Source of the DNA: Hymenobacter psychrotolerans DSM 18569
GTDB taxonomy: Bacteria > Bacteroidota > Bacteroidia > Cytophagales > Hymenobacteraceae
NCBI RefSeq assembly: GCF_900142395.1
Contig: NZ_FRAS01000020.1
Span: 1-64,000 of the forward strand
DNA: 64,000 nucleotides
Reading direction: 5' to 3'
Shown here: piece by piece, positions 9,026 to 17,013 of the stretch
Layout of the letters: the number at the start of each line of letters is the position of its first letter
How positions within the stretch are numbered: position 1 is the stretch's first letter
Notes under the pieces: model-generated
Database searches by the model: none
Told to the model about the DNA's origin: nothing
What the model saw: the letters and a program-made list of their open reading frames with translations, nothing else
Translations under genes and position numbers: made by a program

Positions 9026-9280
9026 TGCGTGAAATATGGGTGCTATGGGAGGTTTTCTCCGTGCTTTTACAGAAAATGTAAAGTCTGATGAGAGGTTTCG
9101 AAAAGCTGATGTATGCTTGATTACAGCCAGTTTTGGTGACTTTTTAAAAGTCTGATGAGGGCGTGAATTGCGTTGGGTATTCGGTTGCCGTGGTGCTACT
9201 TCGGGCATCCCTTCTGGGTAGGCCCACCTGCAAGGCGCAGTCTACGGGAAGCGAGTTACTCCACCTTATTCTCGATACGC
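9026..9280. other. Non-coding spacer with a direct repeat
   Basis: No gene is recognised here. The 13-mer AAAGTCTGATGAG occurs twice (9080-9092 and 9147-9159), 67 bp apart, which could be paired regulator sites or a chance duplication. A short open frame crosses the end but lacks coding features. Confidence 0.4.
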
Positions 9281-9964
9281 ATGAAACGCCTTCCTGCCCG
9301 CCTGCCGCTCTGGCTGAAACTGGTGTTCACCGCTTTTCTGCTGGTGATGGTGCCGGTATACTGGCTGAACTACGGCCCCACCAACTTCCTGTACTTCTGC
9401 GACGTGTCGTTGCTGCTGTGCCTCATCAGCGTATGGACGGAGCGCCGCCTGCCCGCTTCCATGGCGGCCGTGGGTATTCTGCTGCCCCAGGTGCTGTGGT
9501 GCGCCGATTTTCTGGGCGAGCTGCTGGGCGTTCATCTGGTTGGGATGACGTCGTACATGTTCGACGAAAACCGCTCGTTGTTTCTGCGCGGACTTTCCTT
9601 CTTCCACGGCTGGCTGCCCTTCCTCATCCTGTTTCTGGTGAAGCGCCTGGGCCACGACCGGCGCGCGCTGCCCGCCTGGACGCTGCTGCCCTGGGGCCTG
9701 TGCCTGGTGGCGTATTTCTGGCTGCCGCCGGCCGGGACCATGCTGCCCGACCCAAAGATTCCGGTGAACATCAACTACGTGTTCGGTTTCGATGATGCTC
9801 AGCCCCAAACCTGGCTGCCCGCTCCGTTCTACTTAGTAGGCTGGCTGCTGACGCTGCTGGTAGTGGTGTACCTGCCCACGCACTGGGCCCTGCGCCGGTG
9901 GCGCGCGCCCAAAGCCGTTGCCGCCGAGCCGACAGTCCGCTCCGGTGAGTTGGTGTGGAAGTAG
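9281..9964 (+). CDS. Conserved multi-pass membrane protein of unknown function
   Basis: A 227-residue hydrophobic protein with about six or seven predicted membrane helices, for example LVFTAFLLVMVPVYWL at ~13-28, FLYFCDVSLLLCLISV, AAVGILLPQVLWCADFL and LVGWLLTLLVVVYL near the C-terminus. The tail after residue ~205 is polar. ATG at 9281 gives a positively charged N-terminus (MKRLPARLPLW); the 36 in-frame residues upstream look non-coding. It resembles widespread hypothetical membrane-associated proteins without an assigned reaction. No neighbour suggests a function. Confidence 0.75.
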   Translation: MKRLPARLPLWLKLVFTAFLLVMVPVYWLNYGPTNFLYFCDVSLLLCLISVWTERRLPASMAAVGILLPQVLWCADFLGELLGVHLVGMTSYMFDENRSLFLRGLSFFHGWLPFLILFLVKRLGHDRRALPAWTLLPWGLCLVAYFWLPPAGTMLPDPKIPVNINYVFGFDDAQPQTWLPAPFYLVGWLLTLLVVVYLPTHWALRRWRAPKAVAAEPTVRSGELVWK

Positions 9965-10005
9965 CCGTGAGTTGCGTCAATCTCTCGCCGGTCCACTATC
10001 TTGTT

Positions 10006-10455
10006 ATGAAAATCACTCGTATTGTCGCCCCCATTACTCGCCTTATCCTGATGGCTATCCTCGGTCCGGAGCAACTCCCCACTTTAGGCTCTCAGCCAGC
10101 TGAAACCGGCCGCCGTCAGCGCCTGGCCGCTACCACCGCCACGCAGCTGCTGCCGCTGCTCAAGCTGCTCGATACCATTCAGCCCCAGGTTGCCAGCGAC
10201 TCGGTGTTTCACCTGCGGCGGCTGAAGATTCAGGCGCATTTTGCCGAGGTGCGCCGGGAAATCCGGGCGGAGCGGCCCCGGCGGCAGGCTTTGCAGTTTG
10301 CCCTGCAGGCCCTCACCGAGCTGGTGCGCGAGGAAGTCCGCGACATTCACCGCGACGAGCTGCAGCAAGCCGCCAGGGAAGTAGTGTTGGCTACCCTCAC
10401 GAATGCCCCAGCGTTGATTAACGTGGACAATCAGGCGCGCAGGCTGTTGGTGTAA
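10006..10455 (+). CDS. Hypothetical helical protein
   Basis: Not recognised. From ATG at 10006 it encodes 149 residues, with a short hydrophobic start (ITRIVAPITRLILMAIL) and then a long, charged, alanine/leucine/arginine-rich helical region that could be a coiled coil. An in-frame ATG at 10051 would remove the hydrophobic stretch. GC content matches the housekeeping genes. It may be a small membrane-anchored protein. It precedes the hicAB promoter. Confidence 0.55.
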   Translation: MKITRIVAPITRLILMAILGPEQLPTLGSQPAETGRRQRLAATTATQLLPLLKLLDTIQPQVASDSVFHLRRLKIQAHFAEVRREIRAERPRRQALQFALQALTELVREEVRDIHRDELQQAAREVVLATLTNAPALINVDNQARRLLV

Positions 10456-10487
10456 GGATAGAAAGCGTCGCGGATGAATACTATTAC

Positions 10488-10515
10488 TATATTTGTGTAA
10501 CTAAAAAATAGTTAC
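10488..10515 (+). promoter_or_regulatory. hicAB promoter and palindromic operator
   Basis: TATATTTG at 10488-10495 fits TAnnTTTG. It is followed at once by GTAACTA-aaaaa-TAGTTAC (10497-10515), a perfect 7-bp inverted repeat covering the expected transcription start, 8 bp before the hicA ATG. This is the usual place for the operator bound by a HicB ribbon-helix-helix antitoxin. Autorepression is inferred from family behaviour. Confidence 0.65.
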
Positions 10516-10522
10516 CAATGTT

Positions 10523-10774
10523 ATGACTCAACTCGAGAAGCTGCACAAGCGAATCTGTAGCCGGCCCAAAGACTTTACCTGGGAGGAGTTGGTCCGGCTG
10601 CTGAAAGCGCACGGCTACGACGAGTTAACCGGCGGCAAAACGGGCGGTAGTCGCCGCCGGTTCTTTAACCCGGCTACTCAACTCGTCATCACGCTGCACA
10701 AACCACACCCCGGCAATATTCTCAAGGAATATCAGCTTAAGGAAATCATTGCCCACCTCGGCATCTGCCGCTAA
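10523..10774 (+). CDS. hicA: HicA-family mRNA interferase toxin
   Basis: HicA toxins cleave mRNA and stop growth unless bound by HicB. The 83-residue protein has the dsRBD-like fold pattern of the family: WEELVRLLKAHGYDE, then TGGSRRRFF and LHKPHPGN (H59, H62), then YQLKEIIAHLGI. In many HicAs the catalytic His lies in a GSH motif; here that position is GSR and the LHKPHPGN histidines are the candidate catalytic residues, as in the longer 'LHKPHPGN' branch. It is 11 bp upstream of hicB, in the usual toxin-first order. Confidence 0.88.
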   Translation: MTQLEKLHKRICSRPKDFTWEELVRLLKAHGYDELTGGKTGGSRRRFFNPATQLVITLHKPHPGNILKEYQLKEIIAHLGICR

Positions 10775-10785
10775 TTCGCTCTGCT

Positions 10786-11118
10786 ATGGATAATGTTCTC
10801 ACGTACAAAGGATACATCGGCTCGGTGCAGTACAGCCCGGAGGATGAGGTGTTTCACGGCCGCATCGAAGCCATTGCCGATTTGGTAACCTTTGAAGCCG
10901 ACTCCGCCAAGCAGCTCCGCCAGGAGTTTGAAGCCGCCGTGGATGATTACCTGGAAACCTGCCAGCTCGCCGGCAAAGCCCCGGATAAGACGTTCAAAGG
11001 CGTGTTCAACGTGCGCCTCGGTACAGAACTGCACCGCAAAGCGGCCCTGGCGGCTTTATCGCGCCGCATCAGCCTGAACGAGCTAATGGCGCAGGCGGTG
11101 CGGCAGTTTGTGGACTGA
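10786..11118 (+). CDS. hicB: HicB-family antitoxin
   Basis: Partner antitoxin of HicA. The 110-residue protein has the N-terminal HicB fold (YKGYIGSVQYSPEDEVFHGRI, FEADSAKQLRQEFEAAVDDYL) and a C-terminal ribbon-helix-helix DNA-binding region (FNVRLGTELHRKAALAAL, ISLNELMAQAVRQFV) from about residue 72. It ends directly at the edge of a palindromic repeat element, so the element may serve as its terminator. Confidence 0.9.
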   Translation: MDNVLTYKGYIGSVQYSPEDEVFHGRIEAIADLVTFEADSAKQLRQEFEAAVDDYLETCQLAGKAPDKTFKGVFNVRLGTELHRKAALAALSRRISLNELMAQAVRQFVD

Positions 11119-11290
11119 CTGGCGCGAGTTTAGTGGAGCTTAACTCGTGTCAGCTCTGTCAGAGCGACCAATGCCGCCTGAGTTACTTTTAGGCGACGCG
11201 TTTGCGGGGTTGCTGCTGGCGCGGCAGTGGAGGCGCAGCCTCCACGTTAAGATTGGTCACGAGTTGCGGCTGTGCCTAAACTCGCGCCAG
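11119..11290. repeat. MITE-like palindromic element, 14-bp perfect ends
   Basis: CTGGCGCGAGTTTA at 11119-11132 is exactly complementary to TAAACTCGCGCCAG at 11277-11290, with further partial pairing inside (AACTCGTG/CACGAGTT). A perfect palindrome GGAGGCGCAGCCTCC sits at 11229-11243. It begins on the base after the hicB stop and ends 13 bp before the stop of the opposite AT-rich gene. No transposase is inside, so it is non-autonomous or a structural repeat. Confidence 0.75.
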
Positions 11291-11303
11291 TTAGGGGAAA
11301 TAG

Positions 11304-12227
11304 TTATGGATAACAATATGAGCATGGTTTAAAATTAAGTTCATCTAATAATCTTCCTTTGAAATCAAGTTCGGGGTTAAAATAAACTTTGTAATAATCT
11401 CGCAAATCATCTATTAAAGGTTGTTTGTATTTGTCATGATATTGCTTTAGAAATTGTTTTAATCTATCATCTGAAAAACCAGTAGTATTATTAAGTATGG
11501 GATTAGGGCTATATCCAAGCCTGCTGGCTTTTGCAAAATGTCTAAGCACTTGTTGTGTAATTGGATTTTGAGAATTGTAAAAATATAATAAGTTATCAAT
11601 AGCTTCATCTATCCTAGATGTCAGTTGTCCAAGGTCTAGATTTTTTTGCTCTTGCGGTTCTTCGATATTAGGAACATCTTCTTGTTCAAGATTTTCTCTT
11701 GTATCAGCAGTTTCATCAGGTTCACCGAAGATTGTTTTCATTTCCTGAAAGAAAAAATCGGTATGTATTCCATATGCTCCTCCAAGTCTATTTATATTTA
11801 GCTTATACCAAGATCGGAAAGATTTAACTTCGTTAGGACCCCTCTGTCTTATGTAATCAGGGATTACATAAGTTTTGAATCCCGAATTGAGAAAAGGGCA
11901 ATGTCTAGATATATGATAACTTGATGCTCTCGCTTCGTCTAAATAAGTGTAGGTGTCTGTTTTGCTAGATTTGTTATAAATTGACTCAATTCCCTCGGGG
12001 TTTCTGTATATAACCTTCCAAAGTAAAAGGCTTTTGGTTTCACGCCAACTCAGTTGAGGAATTGTGCGTGGCCATATCTTACCTACTTTTGAAATATAGG
12101 AATCTGGTACATCTTCCAGTATAATAGTTTTGAATATTCTGCTTAAGCTGGAATTAGTAATGTATGGCATTGCTAAACGTTTAAGGTGGAAAGGAATAGA
12201 CTTATCACAGCGTAATTTGGAATCCAT
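11304..12227 (-). CDS. AT-rich acquired gene, possibly a truncated HNH-type nuclease
   Basis: A 307-residue protein of uncertain family. Its DNA is clearly richer in A/T than the surroundings, which suggests recent acquisition. Visible features: SSYHISRHCPFLNSGF (residues ~102-117), a central acidic, low-complexity stretch (EEPQEQKNLDLG), a helical C-terminal half, and an ending LNFKPCSYCYP followed at once by the stop. C-x-x-C after LDELNFKP resembles the first zinc pair of HNH endonucleases (compare C-P-Y-C-N), which would normally continue for tens of residues. The gene stops 13 bp from the palindromic element at 11119-11290, so truncation is plausible. M20 is an alternative start. An intact protein of unknown function remains possible. 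Confidence 0.55.
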   Translation of the reverse strand: MDSKLRCDKSIPFHLKRLAMPYITNSSLSRIFKTIILEDVPDSYISKVGKIWPRTIPQLSWRETKSLLLWKVIYRNPEGIESIYNKSSKTDTYTYLDEARASSYHISRHCPFLNSGFKTYVIPDYIRQRGPNEVKSFRSWYKLNINRLGGAYGIHTDFFFQEMKTIFGEPDETADTRENLEQEDVPNIEEPQEQKNLDLGQLTSRIDEAIDNLLYFYNSQNPITQQVLRHFAKASRLGYSPNPILNNTTGFSDDRLKQFLKQYHDKYKQPLIDDLRDYYKVYFNPELDFKGRLLDELNFKPCSYCYP

Positions 12228-12276
12228 CCCAATCTGGTTGGGAAGTAGACTAGTGCTTAGTCAGGCAAATTGGTTA

Positions 12277-12427
12277 GAGCGTGTTTGGAAATTTGCGAAA
12301 ACGCCGTTTCTGTCATGCTGAGCTTGTCGAAGCATCTCTACCGCTTGGTTGAAAAGCCTCATACGAAGCGGTAGAGATGCTTCGACAAGCTCAGCATGAC
12401 GTTCTTTTATAATTCCCAAACACGCTC
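12277..12427. repeat. Palindromic GTCATGCTGAGC repeat inserted in the IS630 leader
   Basis: Outer arms GAGCGTGTTTGG and CCAAACACGCTC enclose the common intergenic palindrome GTCATGCTGAGCTTGTCG... (12312-12346 and 12366-12400). TTA flanks both sides (12274-12276, 12428-12430), a likely 3-bp target duplication. Removing the element leaves TTGGTTAACCAA, a perfect palindrome, as the original site. Related repeats occur at 16832 and 52895, and a sister type at 21555 and 54185. Confidence 0.8.
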
Positions 12428-12461
12428 TTAACCAAAAGAGGGCTGCTGCGGTTGGTGGTTT

Positions 12462-13594
12462 ATGGGACGTTCTTGCCGCACTTTTACCTTGCCCGACGCA
12501 GACCGGGCCGAGTTGGAACACTTCACGCGCACGGGCCGGCGGCCGGTGCGGGCCGTGCGTCGGGCGCAGGCGCTATTGGCGTTGGCCGAGGGCGTCGGCC
12601 AAGCAGCGGCCGGGCGGGTCGCGGGCGTGAGCCGGCAGACCGTGGCCCAGGTGCGCCAGCGCTACGCGGCCGGCGGCGTGGCCCGGGCCGAGTTGCCGCG
12701 CAGCGGCGGCCCCGCGCGCTTCACCGGGGCGCAGCGGGCGGCCGTGACGGCGCTGGCCTGCACGCCCGCGCCCGTGGGCCACAGCCGCTGGACGCTGCGC
12801 CTGCTGGCCGATAAAGCCGTGGAACTGGCCTTGGTCGACACCATTTCCCACGAGACGGTGGGGCAGGTGCTGAAAAAAACGAGTTGCAGCCCCAGCGCCA
12901 GCAGCACTGGTGCCTGGGGGCGATGAACGCGGCCTTCCTGGCCCGCATGGAAGACATCCTGGCCGTGTATGCCCGGCCGGTTGACGCCCGCTTTCCCGTG
13001 GTGTGCTTCGATGAGCGGCCCTGCGTGCTGCACGGCCAGCCCGTCGCGCCGCTGGACCCGGTGCCGGCCCGGCCGGGCCGGCACCGGCGCGAAAGCCACA
13101 CCTACGTGCGCCAGGGCACGGCCTGCCTGCTGGCCGCCTTCGAGCCGGCCAGCGGCCAGCGCCTGGTCGAGGTATCGGCCCGGCGCACCGGGGCCGACTA
13201 CTGCCGCTTCCTGCAGCGGCTGGCCGCCCACTACCCGCACGCCCAGAAAATCGTGCTGGTGCAGGACAACCTCAACACCCACACCGACGCGGTCCTCTAC
13301 CAGCACCTGCCGCCGGCCGAGGCCCGCGCCCTGGCCGAGCGGTTTGAATGGCATTACACGCCCAGGAATGCCTCCTGGCTCAACATGGTCGAACTCGAAC
13401 TCTCCGCCATCGCCTGCCAGTGCCTGCACCAGCGCATCCCCACCCTGGAAGAACTCACGGCCCACGTGGCCGCCTGCGTAGCCGAGCGCAACGCCGCCCG
13501 CGCCACCGTCCACTGGCAATTCACCCTCGAAGACGCCCGCCAGAAACTCAATCGCCACTACCAGAAAATTAGGGGGTGTAGACAATTAGCGTAG
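12462..13594 (+). CDS. IS630-family transposase, needs -1 frameshift; 3' end interrupted
   Basis: The first frame (12462-12926) encodes an N-terminal HTH region (AAAGRVAGVSRQTVAQVRQRY). The second (to 13594) encodes the DDE core: VVCFDE, LVQDNLNTH and the final E in SWLNMVELELS. The A7 run at 12873-12879 lets a -1 slip join VLKKNELQPQRQQHW to NAAFLARMEDIL, the usual IS630 continuity. Such slippage is a known expression mode in this and related families. The last residues (RGCRQLA) come from the inserted IS5-like element; the original end was IRSTNSPD. Activity is possible but unproven. Confidence 0.85.
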
Positions 13595-14378
13595 CTTTTG
13601 GGCATGAATAAAGACCGAACGCTCTTGACGGACGCGCAGTGGGCGCGCTTGGCGCCGCTGCTGCCGGGACAGGCGCACACGCGCGGGGTAACGGCCGCCG
13701 ACACGCGTTTATTTGTGGAAGCGGTGCTCTGGCGCATGCGCTGCGGCGTGTCGTGGCGGGACCTGCCCGAACGGTTCGGGTCATGGTCGACCGTGTTTGC
13801 CCGCTTCTCGCGCTGGAAGAAGAGCGGGGTGTGGACCCGTGCGTTGGCCGCCTTGCAGGACGAGGCGGCCTTGCACACGCTCATGGTGGACGCGACGACG
13901 GTGCGGGCGCACCAGCACGCGGCCGGGGCGCGCAAAAAAACGGGCCGCAAGCCCTCGGCCGTTCGCGCGGCGGCTTCAGCTCGAAGTTACACCTGAGCTG
14001 CGACGCCTGGGGCCGCCCACGCCACCTGGCCCTGACGCCCGGCCAGGCGGGCGACTGCCCGCAGGCGCTGGCGCTGCTGCGGCCGGACCTGCGCCCCGGG
14101 CAACAGGTGCTGGCCGACCGCGCCTACGATGCGGATTACGTGCGGGCAGCCGTGACGCAGGCGGGCGCCCACGCCGTGATTCCCAGCAAGAAAAACCGCA
14201 CCCACCCCATCCCGCACGACGCCGACGCCTACAAGCACCGCAACCAGATCGAACGCTGCGTCAACCGCCTCAAAGCGTACCGCGGCTTGGCCACCCGTTT
14301 TGAAAAAACCGCCGACGCCTACCTCGCCTTGGTCACCCTCGCCGCCATCCGCATGTGGCTCTAATTGTTGACACCCCC
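13572..14378 (+). mobile_element. IS5-like element (two-frame type) inside the IS630 element
   Basis: Ends are GGGGGTGTAGACAATTAG on the left and the complement CTAATTGTTGACACCCCC on the right. TA flanks both sides (13570-13571 and 14379-14380) as a target duplication. The element is complete with a two-frame transposase, so it arrived after the IS630 element. Confidence 0.88.
13604..14364 (+). CDS. IS5-family transposase (-1 frameshift product)
   Basis: The first frame reads MNKDRTLLTDAQWARLAPLL, the DUF4096-type N-terminus, up to RKKTGRKPS. The A7 run at 13934-13940 permits a -1 slip into the second frame, which continues GGFSSKLHLSCDAWGRPRHLA, VLADRAYDADYVR and NQIERCVNRLKAYRGLATRF. The first D is in LMVDATTVRAHQHA, the second in ADRAYD, the E in NQIERCVNRLK. 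Programmed -1 frameshifting at an A-run is known for this IS5 subgroup. The unshifted product stops at 13996. Confidence 0.85.
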
Positions 14379-14409
14379 TAGGTCAACTAATTCTCCTGAC
14401 TAAGCACTA

Positions 14410-15203
14410 GGGGGTGTTAACAGTGGTTAGTAATTTGGAGCATGGAAAGAATGCTCACGGATGCGCAATGGGCGCGGTTGGCCCCGCTGCTGCCGGGCCG
14501 GGAAGGCACAAGCGGGGGCCGGGGGCGCGACAACCGCCAGTTTGTGGAAGCCGTGCTCTGGCTGGCCCGCAACGGGTCCCGGTGGCGGGCCCTTCCCCAG
14601 GAGCGGGGCAACTGGCACACGACGTACACGCGCTTCCAGCGCTGGGCGGCCTCGGGCGTGTGGCAACGCGTGTTTGAGGCCGTGCAAGAAGACGACGCGC
14701 TGCACACGCTGCTGGTGGATTCGACCACGGTGCGGGCGCACCAGCACGCGAGCGGGGCGCGCAAAAAAACGGACCGCAAGCCCTCGGGCGCAGCCGCGGC
14801 GGGCTGACCAGCAAGCTGCACGTCGTGGCCGACGCCCGCGGCCGGCCTCTGCGCTGCCGCCTGACAGCGGGGCAACGCCACGACGTCCCGCAGGCCCTGC
14901 CGCTGCTCGAGGGCCTGGCCCCGACCCACCTCATCGCCGACCGGGGCTACGATTCCGACCCGCTGGTGGCTGCCCTGGCCGCCCGCGGCACCTGCGCCGT
15001 GATTCCGCCCCGACGCAAGCGCCGCCACCCGCGAGCCTACGACCCGGCCCGCTACGCCCAGCGCCACCCCGTCGAACGGCTCTTCAGCCGCCTCAAGCAG
15101 TTTCGACGCGTGGCCACACGCTATGACAAGTTGGACAGGCATTTTCTGGCTTTTATTCACCTGGCCGCAACCGTCCTCTGGTTGCGCGACTGTTAACACT
15201 TCC
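14410..15203 (+). mobile_element. Second IS5-like element, inserted at the right end of the IS630 element
   Basis: Left end GGGGGTGTTAACAGT and right end ACTGTTAACACTTCC (complement GGAAGTGTTAACAGT) are inverted repeats with two mismatches. TA is duplicated at 14408-14409 and 15204-15205, and the left TA is the terminal TA of the IS630 element. The element is complete. Confidence 0.87.
14442..15196 (+). CDS. IS5-family transposase (-1 frameshift product)
   Basis: Same plan as the copy at 13604: N-terminal frame MERMLTDAQWARLAPLLPGR to ARKKTDRKPS, an A7 run at 14763-14769, then the -1 frame with LTSKLHVVADARGRPL, LIADRGYDSDPLVAAL and HPVERLFSRLKQFRRVATRYDK. The catalytic D-D-E is present (LVDSTTVRAHQHA, ADRGYD, VERLFSRLK). 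The protein is related to but clearly different from the neighbouring IS5 copy, so these are two distinct elements. The unshifted frame ends at 14807. Confidence 0.85.
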
Positions 15204-15224
15204 TAGTCAAAATCTGAAGCTATT

Positions 15225-15258
15225 AACGCAGCCCAATCAATCAAGATTGGGCTGCGTT
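15225..15258. terminator. Hairpin terminator beside accC
   Basis: AACGCAGCCCAATC and GATTGGGCTGCGTT pair perfectly (14 bp) around AATCAA. The T-run is on the + side, but the hairpin also follows the accC stop on the - strand. It probably ended a + strand transcript before the insertion sequences arrived and may now work for accC. Confidence 0.7.
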
Positions 15259-15273
15259 TTTCATGTGCTCCCT

Positions 15274-16782
15274 CTACCGCGCCCCCAGCCGGTTGCGCTT
15301 CCAGGCCGAGCCGGTAGCGGCCGGCGCTTCAGTTGAAGCAGCTATGGCGGGCTTCTTCTCGGCCAGAAGCATGGCCGTGAGCACGGCGGCAAGCTTGGCG
15401 GTGGCCTCATCGGGGGCGGCGGGTTTCAGGGCGTCGGCCGGGAAATGGTCCCGGATGAAGTTGGTGTCGAAGTTGCCGCTCACGAAGGCCGGGTGGCGGA
15501 GCACGTAGCGGCCGAAGTCGAGCGTAGTCTGGATGCCGGTAATCTGGTATTCGTCGATGGCGCGCAGCATCCGGGCAATGGCCTCCTCACGGGTGGCCCC
15601 GAACGTGACGAGCTTGGCAATCATGGGGTCGTAGTAGATGGGAATCTCCATGCCCTGCTCAAAGCCGTCATCCACGCGCACCCCGGGCCCTTGGGGGCGC
15701 ACATACGTCGTCAGCGTCCCGATGTCGGGCAGGAAGTTGTTCTGCGGATCTTCGGCGTACACGCGCAGCTCCAGAGCGTGCCCGGTGATGCTCAGGTCGT
15801 CCTGCCCGAAAGCCAGGGGCAGGCCCTGCGCCACTTTGATCTGCTCCTTCACTAGGTCGAGGCCGGTAATCTGCTCCGTGACGGGGTGCTCCACCTGCAG
15901 GCGGGTGTTCATCTCCAGGAAGTAGAAATTGTGCTGGTCGTCGAGCAGGAACTCCACGGTGCCGGCGCCGGTGTAGTTGCAGGCACGGGCCACGTCCACG
16001 GCGCAACGGCCCATTTCGGCGCGCAGCTCGGGCGTGAGCACCGCCGAAGGCGCCTCCTCAATCACCTTTTGGTGGCGGCGCTGAATGCTGCATTCCCGCT
16101 CAAACAGATGCACAATGTTGCCGTGCTCGTCGCCCAGCACTTGTATTTCAATGTGGCGCGGCCCGGTCACAAATTTCTCGATAAACACAGCTCCGTCGCC
16201 GAAGGCCGAGGTGGCCTCGTTGATGGCCAGCTGCATCTGCTCCTCAAACTCTTCCAGGTTATGCACCAGGCGCATTCCTTTGCCACCCCCGCCCGCCGAG
16301 GCCTTAATCAGGATAGGGAAACCCACCTGCTGGGCAATCTGCTTGGCTTCATTGACATCGGAAATGGCTTCGTCGGTGCCGGGCACCAGCGGAATGTTAT
16401 AGGCCTTAACAGCCTGCTTGGCCGAAAGCTTGTCGCCCATAATGTCCATGGCTTCGGGCGAAGGACCCACGAAGATGATGCCGGCCTCCGTGACCTGGCG
16501 GGCAAACTCGGCATTTTCCGAGAGGAAGCCGTAGCCGGGGTGAATGGCATCGACGCCGAGCTGGCGGCAGACTTCCAGAATTTTGTCGCCGCGCAGGTAG
16601 CTGTCTTTGCTGGCGGGCGGGCCCACGCACACGGCCTCGTCGGCGTAGCGCACGTGCAGGGCGTTGCGGTCGGCTTCGGAGTAGATGGCCACGGTAGCAA
16701 GGCCCAGTTCTTTGGCCGAGCGCAGCACGCGCAACGCAATTTCGCCCCGGTTGGCGACGAGCAGCTTGGTGATTTTCTTCAT
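15274..16782 (-). CDS. accC: Biotin carboxylase subunit of an acyl-CoA carboxylase
   Basis: ATP-dependent carboxylation of biotin, feeding malonyl-CoA or methylmalonyl-CoA formation. The 502-residue protein has the family start KLLVANRGEIALRVLRSAK, HPGYGFLSENAEFA, the ATP-grasp glycine loop SAGGGGKGMRLV, the EMNTRLQVEHPVTE active-site region and biotin-carboxylase C-domain residues. It is ~50 residues longer than E. coli AccC because of an alanine/proline-rich tail with no biotinyl-lysine motif. Carboxyltransferase and carrier genes are not adjacent, so acetyl- versus propionyl-CoA specificity is unknown. Confidence 0.9.
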   Translation of the reverse strand: MKKITKLLVANRGEIALRVLRSAKELGLATVAIYSEADRNALHVRYADEAVCVGPPASKDSYLRGDKILEVCRQLGVDAIHPGYGFLSENAEFARQVTEAGIIFVGPSPEAMDIMGDKLSAKQAVKAYNIPLVPGTDEAISDVNEAKQIAQQVGFPILIKASAGGGGKGMRLVHNLEEFEEQMQLAINEATSAFGDGAVFIEKFVTGPRHIEIQVLGDEHGNIVHLFERECSIQRRHQKVIEEAPSAVLTPELRAEMGRCAVDVARACNYTGAGTVEFLLDDQHNFYFLEMNTRLQVEHPVTEQITGLDLVKEQIKVAQGLPLAFGQDDLSITGHALELRVYAEDPQNNFLPDIGTLTTYVRPQGPGVRVDDGFEQGMEIPIYYDPMIAKLVTFGATREEAIARMLRAIDEYQITGIQTTLDFGRYVLRHPAFVSGNFDTNFIRDHFPADALKPAAPDEATAKLAAVLTAMLLAEKKPAIAASTEAPAATGSAWKRNRLGAR

Positions 16783-16831
16783 CGGGAGAGAGGTGGAGCG
16801 GGTGGGAGTGGAGTCGGATTATGTAAACAGA

Positions 16832-16924
16832 ACGTCATGCTGAGCTTGTCGAAGCATCTCTGCCGCTTCGTTGCAATGCTAACCCAACGAAGCGGCAGAG
16901 ATGCTTCGACAAGCTCAGCATGAC
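16832..16924. repeat. Palindromic GTCATGCTGAGC repeat upstream of accC
   Basis: ACGTCATGCTGAGCTTGTCG... to the complementary CGACAAGCTCAGCATGACG gives ~40-bp arms with an 11-nt loop. It belongs to the same family as 12277-12427 and 52895-52993. It sits ~50 bp upstream of the accC start and could form a very stable hairpin. Confidence 0.85.
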
Positions 16925-17013
16925 GCTCCTGTTGGCTGTAACAGGCGTTCAGACACCCAAAGAAACGCCATTCCGGCCGCACCAGAAAACGCGCCGGGCC
17001 AATTCCTATAAGG

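Larger units (their letters stand above)
12251..14409 (+). mobile_element. IS630-family element, split by a later IS and carrying a small palindromic insert
   Basis: The terminal repeats are TAGTGCTTAGTCAGG at 12251 and its complement CCTGACTAAGCACTA ending at 14409, each with an outer TA as expected for IS630/Tc1 elements that duplicate TA. Between the left end and the transposase is a 151-bp palindromic element; an IS5-like element interrupts the last codons of the transposase. Removing both inserts with one copy of each duplication restores a continuous transposase frame ending ...YQKIRSTNSPD before the right end. Confidence 0.85.

Noticed and set aside
11147..11332. Short ORF between hicB and the AT-rich gene
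   Set aside because: It lies almost wholly inside the palindromic element and has no coding pattern.
12662..13585. - strand frame of 307 codons over the IS630 transposase
   Set aside because: Shadow of the transposase coding strand; composition has no recognisable protein features.
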